Source: Tillandsia leiboldiana (taxonomy: Eukaryota > Streptophyta > Magnoliopsida > Poales > Bromeliaceae). Taken from it: a stretch of 64,000 nucleotides of DNA. The stretch spans positions 8,258,323 to 8,322,322 of the forward strand of contig CM055064.1 in the NCBI GenBank assembly GCA_029204045.2, written 5' to 3'. The position numbers and the translations under genes were made by a program. The notes under the pieces were generated by a model. It saw only the letters and a program-made list of their open reading frames with translations. It was not told the origin of the DNA and did not search any database. Each line of letters opens with the position of its first letter. Positions within the stretch are counted from its first letter, which is position 1. This document shows positions 25,249 through 35,715 of this stretch, piece after piece.

Positions 25249-28200
25249 TGTCACGCCCCGGGGTCGAAACTGCGACCCGGCTCGCCAACAGATCCGCCAC
25301 CTATGCCAAACCCGCATAGGTGAAGCGTCCTACCTGCAAGAGAAGTACTACAGCTAAACAGATATCAGAGCTAAAAATAAAAAGTCTGCTGTATAACTAA
25401 ATCAATCACTGTACAACTGGAAATAATACAACAATGTCCGTCTCCCAAAAATGATAATCATACAGAATCCTCATATACAAACTCAGAACTCAACCGGGAG
25501 ATATCTCCAATAAATACATCAGTGTACAGGCTCTCAAAACAACAATCCTCACTACAACGGTCTCTCAAAGAAGGAAAATAAAATAACTAATCTACTGAAG
25601 CTCTCCTCTGAAGGGGTACCGCTACACTCCAACGACGGGTAGGGAACTAGCTCGCGACTCCCTCGCTCGGTCAGAAGGATCAGAAACAGGAACAACAGGA
25701 ACCAGAGTAGAAGTTCCTGTGGGAAAAGACACCACGACGGGTGTGAGAACTACGTCCCAAGTAGTTCTCAGTGGGTGCCGCCAACAAGCCCGACGGTCTG
25801 CCCACTAAGTCCACTAGAGGCATAAAGTAACAAAAGCAGTGCTGTAAGGAAAGCTGGAAAAGTAAACTCTACAGCTACTATGCCTCTACCTAGATGCTCA
25901 AGGAGTGGAACAGAAAGAACATGATGCCACAACTAACTCTCATCTCTGATCACCCAATCTGAACTGACTGCCTCATCAGGTCCAGTCAAGCCTGCGCCAA
26001 CCTACTGCCGTTACGTCCCGGAGGAGCGGACTTACGTAGGACGTCCATGACTGCCAACATGCGCCAACCTACTGCCGTTACGTCCCGGAGGAGCGGACTT
26101 ACGTAGGACGTCCATGACTGCCAACATGCGCCAACCTACTGCCGTTACGTCCCGGAGGAGTGGACTTACGTAGGACGTCCATGACTGCCAACACCAGCAC
26201 AGCCAGAGGGACAAATGCAACGACAAGTCGCGATAGAAAAGCTCAATCTCACGCCGGTACACAACCCGGTCTCGCCTACTCCGGAGTGGCACTCGAGGGG
26301 AGCGACCCGCTCGAGTAAAAAGTAACCCATCTCAAGTATCTCTGTAAAGTATCTCTGTCAAGCTCAAATGTGGCTCATGCAGGCAATGATCCACGATCAA
26401 AAAGATCGGTAACTCCAAGCTCAAGCACAACTCAGTCGGAAAAAGGACCTCGACTCGAACAGGAATAGCCCAAAACACTCTCACATCTATGTCGGAGAAC
26501 CCTCAACGACTCAATCTGATAAATGCACGACCATGGCTGAGTCGGGAAACCTCCACGACTCGATCTGCCAGAACCCCAAGATCCTCAGGGCTAAGTGGGA
26601 GAACCACCTCCACCACTAAATCAGGAAAACAACCTCTAGAACACACTCTACCAACTCATAGCACAAAGTCGCATCCACTGCGAGAAACTGCCTCAACAGG
26701 CCAACATTGCAAACACTGACACGAGGAAGGGTCCGGAAACCCCGAAAGACTAGAACCTACAATCCAAATCAAACAAGAACAGGCTTTAGGCATAGCCTCT
26801 CGTTGTTCTCGTCCCAAGAAGAAGGCAGACCTTAGAACCCAGACCACTCGAATCATCTCGGGTGGTTAATTATAGGAAAAAGGTGACATTTCTTACTGAA
26901 GCCATCTGATCTGTAAGAAATCCATATTTAATGATTTTTAGTTCTTTTTAGGAAAACAGTTGAAACCAAGTTTTACATCTAAGCCTCGAAGAGCTAATGC
27001 CTTCGTCCAATCAAACAGGAACAGACTCAGGCGACCCTACGATGCTTGGAAGAAAATATTTGGTTGACAAAAATCATATGTGTGTCCAAAAAGGTTCTGG
27101 GTTTAAGGTCCTGCTAACACTGATCTACCGCTGCCACTAACACAGCGGCGACAGATAAAACAAGAAAAATAAAACATCTCGGGACCGCCGTCTACCCAAA
27201 CAGCTCCCGCTACAGATGAACAACCAACTACATCTACCAGACTCCACTCTGCTCCCAAGCACGAGTGTAACATGCATCCCGCACTAAAAGATAACTCCTG
27301 ACCACTCGGCCCACTACCCGGGCGAGGAAGAACACTATGTCCAGGAAAGTAGAAGTGTGGATGTCTAAAGCAGAAATAACCCTAGCCCAAGTGATGGTTT
27401 TCTACTAGTCTGGTTACACATGCAACATATGACGGGGTGCTAGGTCAAGTTCCAATAACTATAATTTACAGATGGTAGAAAGCAAGGAGATGACAATACC
27501 ATCAGATAATACAAGGAATAGCAATTCCTACATTCTAACATGCTGCACAAGCATTTCACTATCATGCATAGTCCTACTATAGCAGATTTAAAGCACAGTC
27601 CATCAATCTTGGAGACAAGGCCACCCACCTGAAAATGCTAACTGTCCGGAGTCGCACAGCTGAGAAAGTCCAGAAACAGATATCTCTACACACCCACCAA
27701 TCCAACAATACAGGAACAGTGCTCAATACCTCCTGGGTACAAAAACACGACCCAAAGTTACACTTAATTCCATAAAATCCAAGCATCACAAATCTGCTGG
27801 GAACAGTCCCCTTAATGCGAAATTTTCACCTGTAAAACGAACTCCAAAAATTCCAATAAAAATATCACAGCGAGCGTCTCGTCGAGACCTTCGAAACGGG
27901 TACCTGCACGCCCAAATCCGAGCCCCGTAGGCCGAGTTACAAATTCCACAGTACAGGTGCGCAAACACTCATAACCACACAACTGTAAACTCAAACACAG
28001 ATAAAAGGGGAATAGTATACCTTCGGGCAAGCCTCAGAAAAATCCCAGAAAAATACAATGATAATCCTTGCGACGAGTAGATCCAAAAAGTGTATAGGCT
28101 CGTCTCGATCCGACACTCGGGTGCGGAGATAAAATTCCCGCAAGGGGCCGCTGTCCAAAAACTCCACCAGAAAACAGCGGCTTAGAAATGCCTCGAAAAC

Positions 28201-29443
28201 CGTGTCATAAACTCTGAATCCAGCAAGATGATCAACACGAAAGTCGAAGACGTACCTCTCGTGATTCCAACGCCGTAGAAATCGTCCAAAAATACTGACG
28301 GAGTAGCTCTGTAGACCTCTCAGATCAAACTGTGACGATAACGGGCCTCCGATGAAAAATTGCCACACTGCGCTCCGATGCCGAAATCGTCGACGCCGCG
28401 GCTTCCAAAAAATCCGGGCCTCTGCCAGAATATGCGCAAGATGAAGATCTCCAACTTTGCTAAAGGGGCCATGGGCAGGGGAGCTCGGGAAAGGGGGCAA
28501 AACTCCCCCACAAGACAGCTATTTATAGGCCCAGCCCGAAAATCCGAATTTTGGACTTTTGGCCCAAAGTTTCGGGCGCTTGGCACTTCCGGGCTGCTAC
28601 AGTAACGGGCCGGGCCCGTTACTGTTCACGCCCGAAAGCCCCTAGGCCCGCCACGCGTCCACCGACACTCCCCGCGCCCGGCGTACGCGCGCCCGCGAAT
28701 CGCGGAGCGACATGTGGCCGACACGCGGGCGTGGGGTGGCTGCGCCCGGCCAATCGCGGGGCGCCACGTGGCGCCCCCACGTTGCCGCCCAACCGCCCCG
28801 CCGTACGGCCACCTGCTCCAGCCGCAGCGTGGACCGCGCGCACCAGGACCCGCCAACCACGCTCGGCCACGTGTCCGCACCCGGTCCACCGTGCACCCGC
28901 GCCTCTTCCGTGGACCGCGCCCGCTGAGCCGGCCAACCAGAAGGCGCCACGCGTCCTCCGCCCGGTGCACGACCCCCCGCGGTGGACCGCGCGCCTCCGC
29001 CGCCGCCAACCGCTGCGCTCCGCCACCCGCCGCCGCCGCCGGCGCCCCTCCGGCGGCCGGAACAGTACCAAAATCCTCGAAATGCGTGTTTTCGCATCCG
29101 GACTGCGAAAAATACAAATAAATAGCCCGTTTCGATCGTTTTCGCGCGCTGAATCCAAATCCGAAGTCCGATTTGCCAAATTCCTCTTCTAAAATTTGCC
29201 AAAAATTCCCGGAGAAGTGTTCTTTACTCAAATTTCGCGCTGAGTCCAATTTTAATAACCATTTCGCGCGAAACCACATCAAAACATCCGACGGGATCCT
29301 CCGATCACTCACGTGATCCAGTATACACCCGAAGTCCATCACTTGAGTCCAAATTGGTGCAGAAACACCGCCGACATGCCACATAGGCCTCCAGAAGCTG
29401 CTAATCGCACTGTAGAAGCCCTGCGGAGATCTGGGTCACCACA
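25249..29443 (-). repeat. Gypsy LTR copy D (upstream LTR in element orientation)
   Basis: A complete 4195-bp LTR ending at the right target duplication. It differs from copy A at a limited number of sites (for example GTGATGG for GTGAGGG near 27396, CCCCGTAGG for CCCTGTAGG near 27925, CACGTGGCG for CACGTAGCG near 28766), which points to a fairly recent insertion. It carries the 67-bp minisatellite from 25996, a TATA box at 28519-28527 and the GC-rich U3 at about 28625-29067. Confidence 0.9.
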
Positions 29444-29448
29444 GTATG
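29444..29448. repeat. Target site duplication GTATG (right)
   Basis: Direct repeat of 8369-8373. After it, the interrupted array LTR continues with CTTGATTAGCTC exactly as in the uninterrupted copies near 445. Confidence 0.93.
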
Positions 29449-30072
29449 CTTGATTAGCTCATTTATATCCAGATTTCTTGCATCACTTACCTGCAGTTAT
29501 TGTCCTTGGATATTATAGCTCTACATTGATTTCTAGCATTTATTACTTGCAGTTTCATTACCCTTGATTACCTGCCTATTCAGTTATCTGTGGATTTTTG
29601 TTGATTATCAGTAGATTTTAGTTGTTATTCAGCTTTACCCTATGATTTTTACTATCCGCAGATTATTCTACCCAGTAGGTATGATTAGCTATTTCTCGGC
29701 TCGTCGTGCCCACTGGGATACACTCCGGTGTGTCTCACACCCTCGGGTGACTGTTTTTCAGGTTGCTTGGGTGATGGGATATCGGGACACGTTGGTGAGA
29801 TGATTGCGATAGTATCGACCCATATGTAGTCAGTATATGTCATTTTCTGCATTTTCAGTTACTTATTATAGATTGACTAGTTTTGGCATGCGTAGTTTAG
29901 ACTACTCTGGTATTGACTGATTATGGTTAGCCGTGCATGTATAGGAAAGGCTCTGTCCAGTTGGGCAGGGAATTTACTATACATGTGGCGGTCTGTTACG
30001 CCCGGTTTGCGAACTCTGATTTGAAAAAAAAAAAAAAATTTATACACTGATTTTTTAACTCGGGGCGTGACA
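29449..30072 (+). repeat. LTR 3 of tandem array, right part
   Basis: The remaining 624 bp of the LTR split at 8373. It ends in GGGGCGTGACA and is followed by the primer-binding site at 30080-30091. The hairpin block shared with the other LTRs is present near 29700-29762. Confidence 0.9.
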
Positions 30073-31009
30073 GATTAGATGGTATCAGAGCAATAGGTAC
30101 ACGATACCTAGGTATTTGGTTAGGAACGAACCCTAGGATGACTTGTGTTCACGAGAGAGCGCAGGGTATTGGCATATTGGTTTGGAGCTCAGGTGTGTTT
30201 CACACAGTTGAGTCTCGTTGTTCTGGTTATTAGTCGTACGCACTCTGGTTTTGGGGATCGTTGCTAGTGCTGGGTTAGCCGCGGTTATGGTTGCGGCCGT
30301 GGGCGTGATAGTTTCAGTGGAGCCAGAGGGCTCAGATCAGTTACAGTACTTGTGGTTGAAGGATTGACCACCGTTCTTGTCGTAATCGTCCAGCTGATGG
30401 CACAGCAGTAGATGACTGCTAATATTGCACTGGCCTCACAGTTTGCTTAGAGGTTGAACAGGTTGTTGACCCTTCAGTGTCCCCGTGTCATAAATTCAAT
30501 AGCCTATGGGCCCGATGGTAACCCTGTTTTGGGATGAATTCAAATTGGCCCCACCTTTTGCACAGATTTTGTGGACCGACGTGGACTCTCCTATGAGTTA
30601 GTCATGGTGATATTTATGACCACGAGGTGGTAGTAATCCTTGATAAAGGTGATGTCATTAGCATGGAGACTGTGTTGGGAGGTATGTGATATACTTCTGA
30701 TGGGAGTTGTGTCCCCAACTAGATGTTGGCGACAGATCTAGGGTATTTCGCTTTTCTTTTGGTAAGCACGTTGGCTGCAGACAATGTACTGTCGAAAGAA
30801 CTGAGGAAATACTCTGCCCTGTAATGGGAAGTATCAGATTGGGTCTAAAAGAATAGCCTGAGAGTTGCTGATATTTTGTGACTGATTGTCACTGCTGCGA
30901 ACCTGTTAGAGGCTTAATAGTGGTTTAGTTAACCTTAAGCTTCGGGAACAAAACTTTTTTTTTAAGTTGTAAGTTTCAGGGACGAAACTTTTTTTTAAGT
31001 TGTAAGTGA
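30073..31009 (+). mobile_element. Internal region 4 of the array
   Basis: A 937-bp non-coding internal region nearly identical to internal regions 1 to 3. Small changes (for example CACTGCTGCG near 30892) show that the copies have had some time to diverge. Confidence 0.8.
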
Positions 31010-32714
31010 TGTAGAAACTCGAAATATGATATTTTAATAAATAGAGTGAAAGTGAATTTTGAACTGGTTTTGAATTTAAAAGACCCTTGTTGACCTATAT
31101 GGTCAATCGCTAGTGTGCAAGTCGCACTATGCACTAGACAAAAAGGCTATTTTCCAATCCGGACGTGACCTTGGAAATCCGAGATGACCGTTGTGATCGT
31201 CTCGTCGAACTGAGCGAAAATTGGTTATCGGTCCGAGAACCGGCAAAATCGTCGGTTTAACGGCTTTCGGCGCGAGTTTCGCGTACTTCGATGTAAAAGA
31301 ACAGTTTATAGATGTGGTTATCCGTCCTTGATTAGTATTCGTGATCCAGGTCCTTGCAGTCTGACTCCGGCCCATGAGCCTTCTGTTGGAGTCGTTGGAT
31401 CGGCCTACATTCAGGTGGGTTATCTTCGGTCCGGGCTTTATCTATTCGGCCCTCTGGTTGCTTTAGTCCAGTCGGACACCTGTTTTTGGTTAGCCCTGTT
31501 GATTGGATCATGCACTCCTATTCTCGGTTATATCTGATGAGTTCATCTATATGCCATATGATTTTCCTGATAGACAGTGATTCTTTAGATATAGCATGTA
31601 CACCTGCTCATCAGCTTTTATATTCTAGTACATAGATGTCATGATCGGATTTTACCTGCTATTTCCTTTCATCTGCGATGTTTGCTTGATATTCAGATAT
31701 GCATGATAGATCTTGATCGATATGATAGATGATTTCCCTGTTGGGATCTCGGCTTATTGCCGACTACCCGGTCATTAGACCGTGAGCTTGAGCATAGCAT
31801 GATGACTACCACGCACGCTGTACGTCACGTACACTGACGGTTTGGCCACCGTCACAGTGTTCTTTACCGGTAAAGTGGTCTTGAGAGACCCGTGAACCCG
31901 CGGATAGGCACCCGTGGGTGCGGGGTTATGTCAGCCAGATAGGTGCCAGACAGGTGGTATGAGCCTGAGGTCCTCGTGACCAAGAATGGCATTGATTGGG
32001 TACTGGAGTTCTTTTGTTGACGCATTATTTATATCTTGCACTGTTATTGATAGATATCTTACCTTGTACCTCTACTGCTCAGTGTATGCTTGATTAGCTC
32101 ATTTATATCCAGATTTCTTGCATCACTTACCTGCAGTTATTGTGCTTGGATATTATAGCTCTACATTGATTTCTAGCATTTATTACTTGCAGTTTCATTA
32201 CCCTTGATTACCTGCCTATTCAGTTATCTGTGGATTTTTGTTGATTATCAGTAGATCTTAGTTGTTATTTAGCTTTACCCTATGATTTTTACTATCCGCA
32301 GATTATTGTACCCAGTAGGTACGATTAGCTATTTCTCGGCTCGTCGTGCCCACTGGGATACACTCCGGTGTGTCTCACACCCTCGGCTGACTGTTTTTCA
32401 GGTTGCTTGGGTGATGGGATATCGGGACACGTTGGTGAGATGATTGCGATAGTATCGACCCATATGTAGTCAGTATATGTTATTTTCCGCATTTTCAGTT
32501 ACTTATTATAGATTGACTAGTTTTGGCATGCGTAGTTTAGACTACTCTGGTATTGACTGATTATGGTTAGCCGTGCATGTATAGGAAAGGCTCTGTCCAG
32601 TTGGGCAGGGAATTTACTATACATGTGGCGGTCTGTTACGCCCGGTTTGCGAACTCTGATTTGAAAAAAAAAAAAAAAAATTTATACACTGATTTTTTAA
32701 CTCGGGGCGTGACA
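31010..32714 (+). repeat. LTR 4, terminal LTR of the array
   Basis: A complete 1705-bp LTR. It ends in GTGACA and is followed not by a primer site but by GC-rich LINE sequence (CCAGGCC...), so this is the 3' end of the array. Its target duplication partner would lie left of the window. It is the most diverged array copy; one hairpin carries CTCGGCTG in place of CTCGGGTG near 32384. Confidence 0.87.
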
Positions 32715-33384
32715 CCAGGCCTGACGGGTCCGGAGGCCGGCCCACCTGTGCCGTCGATGCCGGCCAGCGAGCACCTCTCCTACTTTGCTGGGCCCCACCC
32801 CTGAAGACTTTGTCCGCCGGGCCCGTCGGGGCCGTTCTGTTGCCGCGCTTGTCCGCCGGGCCCGCCAGTACCGCTCAGCTGCCGCACTCGGGAGCCGCCA
32901 AAACTGCTCTGCCGGGCCTCGGTGGGCCCTTCCCATCCGCGGACTGGGGGACGACCTACGCGGAGCCCCCTCCCTCGCCTGGTTGTCCCGCATCCGCGAT
33001 TTTCAGCCCAGGCCCAGCGGCGGGCCCTCATCTAACCGGTCCGCTGGGCCCCCGGTGGAGCCAGTCGGCGCCGTTACGTTACTGCCGCTGCCCACCTGCA
33101 CCCCCCCACCCGCGGCGACCCACCAACTGATGGAGCTCAACTACCAGTCCAACTTCAGGCGGAGCCCGAGGCTCGCGAAGAGGGCGGGGAAGCAGGCCTT
33201 GGCCCTCGCAATGGCCCGAAAATCGGTGCTCCTGGACCCTACGTCAGACGGCGATGGTAGCGACAGCACTGGGGGGAGGAATGCGGCGCTCTCGATGATC
33301 CAGAGCAAGTGCGCCAAACTCGGTATTCGGCTGAGCATAGAGGACGCTGCCTCGCTCCTGGTTCTTGCAGGACAAGAGCTTTAG
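32715..33384 (+). pseudogene. LINE ORF1, C-terminal part, frame-shifted
   Basis: This is the end of the first LINE reading frame; plant L1-type ORF1 proteins bind the element RNA. The 5' part of the gene lies beyond the array, left of the window. The visible part is GC-rich and proline-rich, with frame changes near 32800 and about 33115. The final segment, to the stop at 33382-33384, has NFRRSPRLAKRAGKQAL and ends in a short helical region with CAKLGI, resembling the basic RRSxRL tail of plant LINE ORF1 and gag-like proteins. No intact zinc knuckle is seen in this fragment. The next frame starts 47 bases downstream, as is usual between LINE ORF1 and ORF2. Confidence 0.6.
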
Positions 33385-33431
33385 CTGCAGGGTGCTTGTC
33401 GGTGTCGGCTTGCTGGTGTATCTCCCTTGTT

Positions 33432-33765
33432 ATGTTACAAATCTGTTCCTGGAACGTTAGAGGTCTTAACGAATTAACCAAACGCGGTCTGGTTAAATCG
33501 GTTGTTAGGAGTCTTAAAGCGTCTGTACTTTGCTTTCATGAAACGAAGCTGAGCTCGATCTCGCGCTCCTTTCTCTCTTCCTTTGCCGGATCGGGCTTTG
33601 ACAGTTGCCAACTCTTACCCTCGGCCGGGGCTTCAGGCGGCATCGCTACTTGCTGGAACTCCAAGTTCTTCACCTGCTCGGAAGCCCTTGTGCGTGACCA
33701 CTCCCTCACGTTAAGGATGAAGTGCCTCCGCAGCGGCATCTCTTTCTATCTGACCAACGTGTATG
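33432..33765 (+). pseudogene. LINE ORF2, endonuclease N-terminus (first part of split gene)
   Basis: The start of ORF2, an AP-type endonuclease fused to reverse transcriptase that nicks target DNA and primes reverse transcription there. I chose the ATG at 33432 because the endonuclease signature ICSWNVRGLN begins within two codons. FHETKLS follows near codon 40, then a glycine-rich stretch, and TNVYV at the end. The frame is cut within a codon by the copia insertion at 33766 and resumes without loss at 46794 once one GTATG is removed. The endonuclease part shows no internal stop on either side of the insertion, so the LINE was fairly young when it was hit. Confidence 0.85.
33761..33765. repeat. 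Target site duplication GTATG of the copia mosaic (left)
   Basis: GTATG precedes the LTR start TGTTACGG and recurs at 46789-46793 after the LTR end ACCAACA. The two sides join to give an uninterrupted LINE reading frame. Confidence 0.93.
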
Positions 33766-34340
33766 TGTTACGGCTTTTTGTGTTGGCATACTTCGTGAGT
33801 TGAGTCGGAGTCTTGAAGTGATCAAATTGTCAATCAGCAGTCAAAGACTCAGAGAAGATTCAACAAGAGCTCAAGTTGACACTCAGTGTTTTGAGTCTTG
33901 AAGATTGAAGTTGAAGAATTGTGGATCATATACATCAATCTCAAGGAAAATGGATTCGGATTGATCAGGTGCGTTTAACTAAATAATTTTGGTGATCCGA
34001 ATACATTTGTGTAGTTTAGAAACACTTGGATAAGTTTTCTTTGCTTAAAAATAAAAAACTGGACAAATTGGATGTTCAGAGTCCGGATCAGAATTCCAGT
34101 CCTGAACCAGTCCGGATCAGAATTCCAGTCCGGACTGAAATCCACGGTCCGGATCCCGAACCTTGTTTTTTCAGGAATTGCTTAAAAAAGACGACAGTCC
34201 TGAACCAGTCCGGACCGTCGTGCGGGAAAAACTCTGTTAAGTCAGTTTTTGATGCTTATCTCTTTCGAAAGGTTTCTAACATATAAATAGACACTTAGGG
34301 TTTCTCAAGAACTACCGATTAATTTATAAAACACTTGAGA
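33766..34340 (+). repeat. LTR type B, 5' 575 bp only
   Basis: This matches 45608-46182 with only a few substitutions. It includes the LTR start TGTTACGG, the TCCGGA-containing U3 motifs near 34082-34220 and a TATA box (34282-34290). It breaks off at about 34340, where LTR B proper continues with the leader, and passes directly into a second LTR start. Confidence 0.88.
34282..34290 (+). promoter_or_regulatory. TATA box of truncated LTR B
   Basis: TATAAATAG in the same context as 46124-46132. A second TATA box follows 637 bases downstream in LTR A, so the hybrid 5' LTR has two promoters in tandem. Confidence 0.6.
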
Positions 34341-34569
34341 GCAGTTACGGAATTTGAGTTGGCGTAATTTCGTGAAAGGTTCAAGTCTTGAAGATTGAAG
34401 GTGAAGAAGGTTGGTTCATTTAACTCAATCTCAAGAAAGAAGAATTCAAAAGGATCAGGTATGTTTAACTAAATATTTTTGGTGATCCGAATACTTCTTG
34501 TAGTGTAGAAACACTTGGAAGAATTTTTCATTGCATAAAAATCAAAAACTGGACATAGGACATGTTCAG

Positions 34570-34852
34570 GATCCGGATCAGATTGTTCAATCCGGATCCC
34601 GAAGGTGGTTCGTTCATACACCAGTTCAATCCGGATCGTAGCTTCTCTTGATCCGGATCCCGAACATTGAGTTTACCATTTTCCTTGAACGATCCGGATC
34701 AGGCTTCGCAATCCGGATCCCGAACGTTGATGTTTGGTGAACTGTATGAACGATCCGGATCAAGCACTTCGATCCGGATCCCGAACCTTCATTTTTCTAG
34801 AATTGTCTGACTCGTTACGACGATCCGGATCACAGCTAATCCGATCCGGATC
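34570..34852 (+). promoter_or_regulatory. U3 array of paired ATCCGGAT palindromes
   Basis: Ten ATCCGGAT motifs lie here, starting near 34571, 34590, 34629, 34651, 34692, 34711, 34752, 34772, 34823 and 34843. They fall in five pairs about 20 bases apart, and the pairs repeat every 50 to 70 bases. In most pairs the second motif is followed by CCGAA. The 8-mer is its own reverse complement. Its place just upstream of the TATA box suggests an enhancer, but no binding factor is known to me. Confidence 0.6.
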
Positions 34853-34918
34853 GCCGTCCGTAAAATTTCCAGAAATGGTAGGTTTTTGATTCTTATCTCC
34901 TTCCTAGGGTTTCTAACC

Positions 34919-34927
34919 TATAAATAG
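34919..34927 (+). promoter_or_regulatory. TATA box of LTR A
   Basis: TATAAATAG between the palindrome array and the leader. Transcription would be expected to start near 34950, which places the TGGATT hairpins in the transcript leader. Confidence 0.65.
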
Positions 34928-35202
34928 ACCCTATGATTCATTTTTCTAGGGTTAAGGAAAATAGCCGTCATAATCAAATATCATTTTATACGGCCTAAGA
35001 TCCACATATAGAGAAGAAAGGAAATCATTAGATATTACTCTATGTTTCTTCATCTATATTGATTAGTTTGATTCTAGGTTTTCATACTCACATCTTGAGT
35101 TGAATTAAACTAATGAATACTTAGATGGTATTTCCTATCTATCTTTGATCTAAGTATTCGGCGGATCATTACCACCCAAAAACAACGATTTTTCCAAAAT
35201 CG

Positions 35203-35397
35203 GCGCGTGGATTCGCGTGTCCTTGTGGATTCAAGGTTCAACCGCTCTCGTGGATTCGGAGCGAGGTACGTTCGTGGATTCGAAGCGTACTACTGGGTGA
35301 AGACCGTGGATTCGGTCAGACGTCGTGGACTCGACGTTGGACGCCGTGGATTCGGCGTTGGGCGCAGATCGTGGATTCGAGAAGCGTCGTGGAACGA
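35203..35397 (+). other. Chain of TGGATT-hexaloop hairpins in LTR A leader
   Basis: Seven to nine consecutive hairpins share the loop TGGATT (once TGGACT) but have different stems. Arms seen: GCGCG/CGCGT, CCTTG/CAAGG, GCTC(T)CG/CGGAGC, GTACGTTCG/CGAA(G)CGTAC, GACCG/CGGTC, ACGTCG/CGACGT and ACGCCG/CGGCGT. The last two, near 35371 and 35390, are weaker. The stem-closing pair next to the loop is CG/CG in most cases. Arms change together while the loop does not, which is the pattern of selection for RNA structure. The function is unknown; Gag binding or packaging is one possibility. Confidence 0.75.
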
Positions 35398-35684
35398 GCG
35401 GAGAAGATCCTCTAGGAGCGTATGGAAAAGGTTGAGTCGTAAGTGTGTACGGTAAATCACCTTGTACGTGTGTCAATTCTAGTGGATTTCGCCGTGTTAT
35501 CGGTCCCGTGGTTTTTTACTCCGGTTTGGAGTTTTTCCACGTAAAAATCTTGCGTGTTCATTTTTATTTCCGCATTGGGTTTTATTGCGCAATGATTTTT
35601 TGAGTGTTTATTGTTTACACCTATTCACCCCCCTCTAGGTGTTTTTTCCCCTATTTAGATCTATATTACATATAACCCAACAAG

Positions 35685-35696
35685 TGGTATCAGAGC
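35685..35696 (+). other. Primer-binding site of copia A, tRNA-iMet
   Basis: TGGTATCAGAGC begins two bases after the LTR end. Copia B has the same site at 42136-42147. Confidence 0.92.
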
Positions 35697-35715
35697 GGGA
35701 ATAGGGTTGTAAACA

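Larger units (their letters stand above)
8374..29443 (-). mobile_element. Ty3/gypsy LTR element, shown twice around an assembly gap
   Basis: A minus-strand element whose LTR reads TGTGGTGACCC...GGGGCGTGACA. Each complete showing has two LTRs of about 4.19 kb around a 3.04-kb internal region with a tRNA-iMet primer site and a polypurine tract. The window shows LTR, internal, partial LTR, 100 N, array flank, LTR, internal, LTR. GTATG flanks the whole. SNPs that distinguish the two LTRs show that the block after the gap repeats the block before it, so I infer a single element of about 11.4 kb. The internal region holds only decayed protease and RT, so the element is non-autonomous today. Confidence 0.88.
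34344..35682 (+). repeat. LTR type A, 5' LTR of the gag-pol unit
   Basis: It begins TTACGGAATTTGAG, lacking the canonical TG because of the junction, and ends AACCCAACA two bases before the primer-binding site. The layout matches LTR B, with a GGTGATCCGAATAC block, a U3 rich in TCCGGA palindromes, a TATA box, a leader with TGGATT hairpins, then the CCCGTGGTTTTT...CACGTAAA and ATTCACCCCCCTCTAG blocks. Most bases in between differ from LTR B. No complete 3' partner of type A exists in the window. Confidence 0.8.

Noticed and set aside
17613..27166. A genuine second insertion of the gypsy element into a second array unit
   Set aside because: Target site, private flank SNP, LTR-specific SNPs and every disabling change agree with the first showing, and noise peaks at the gap. 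One locus assembled twice is the simpler reading.
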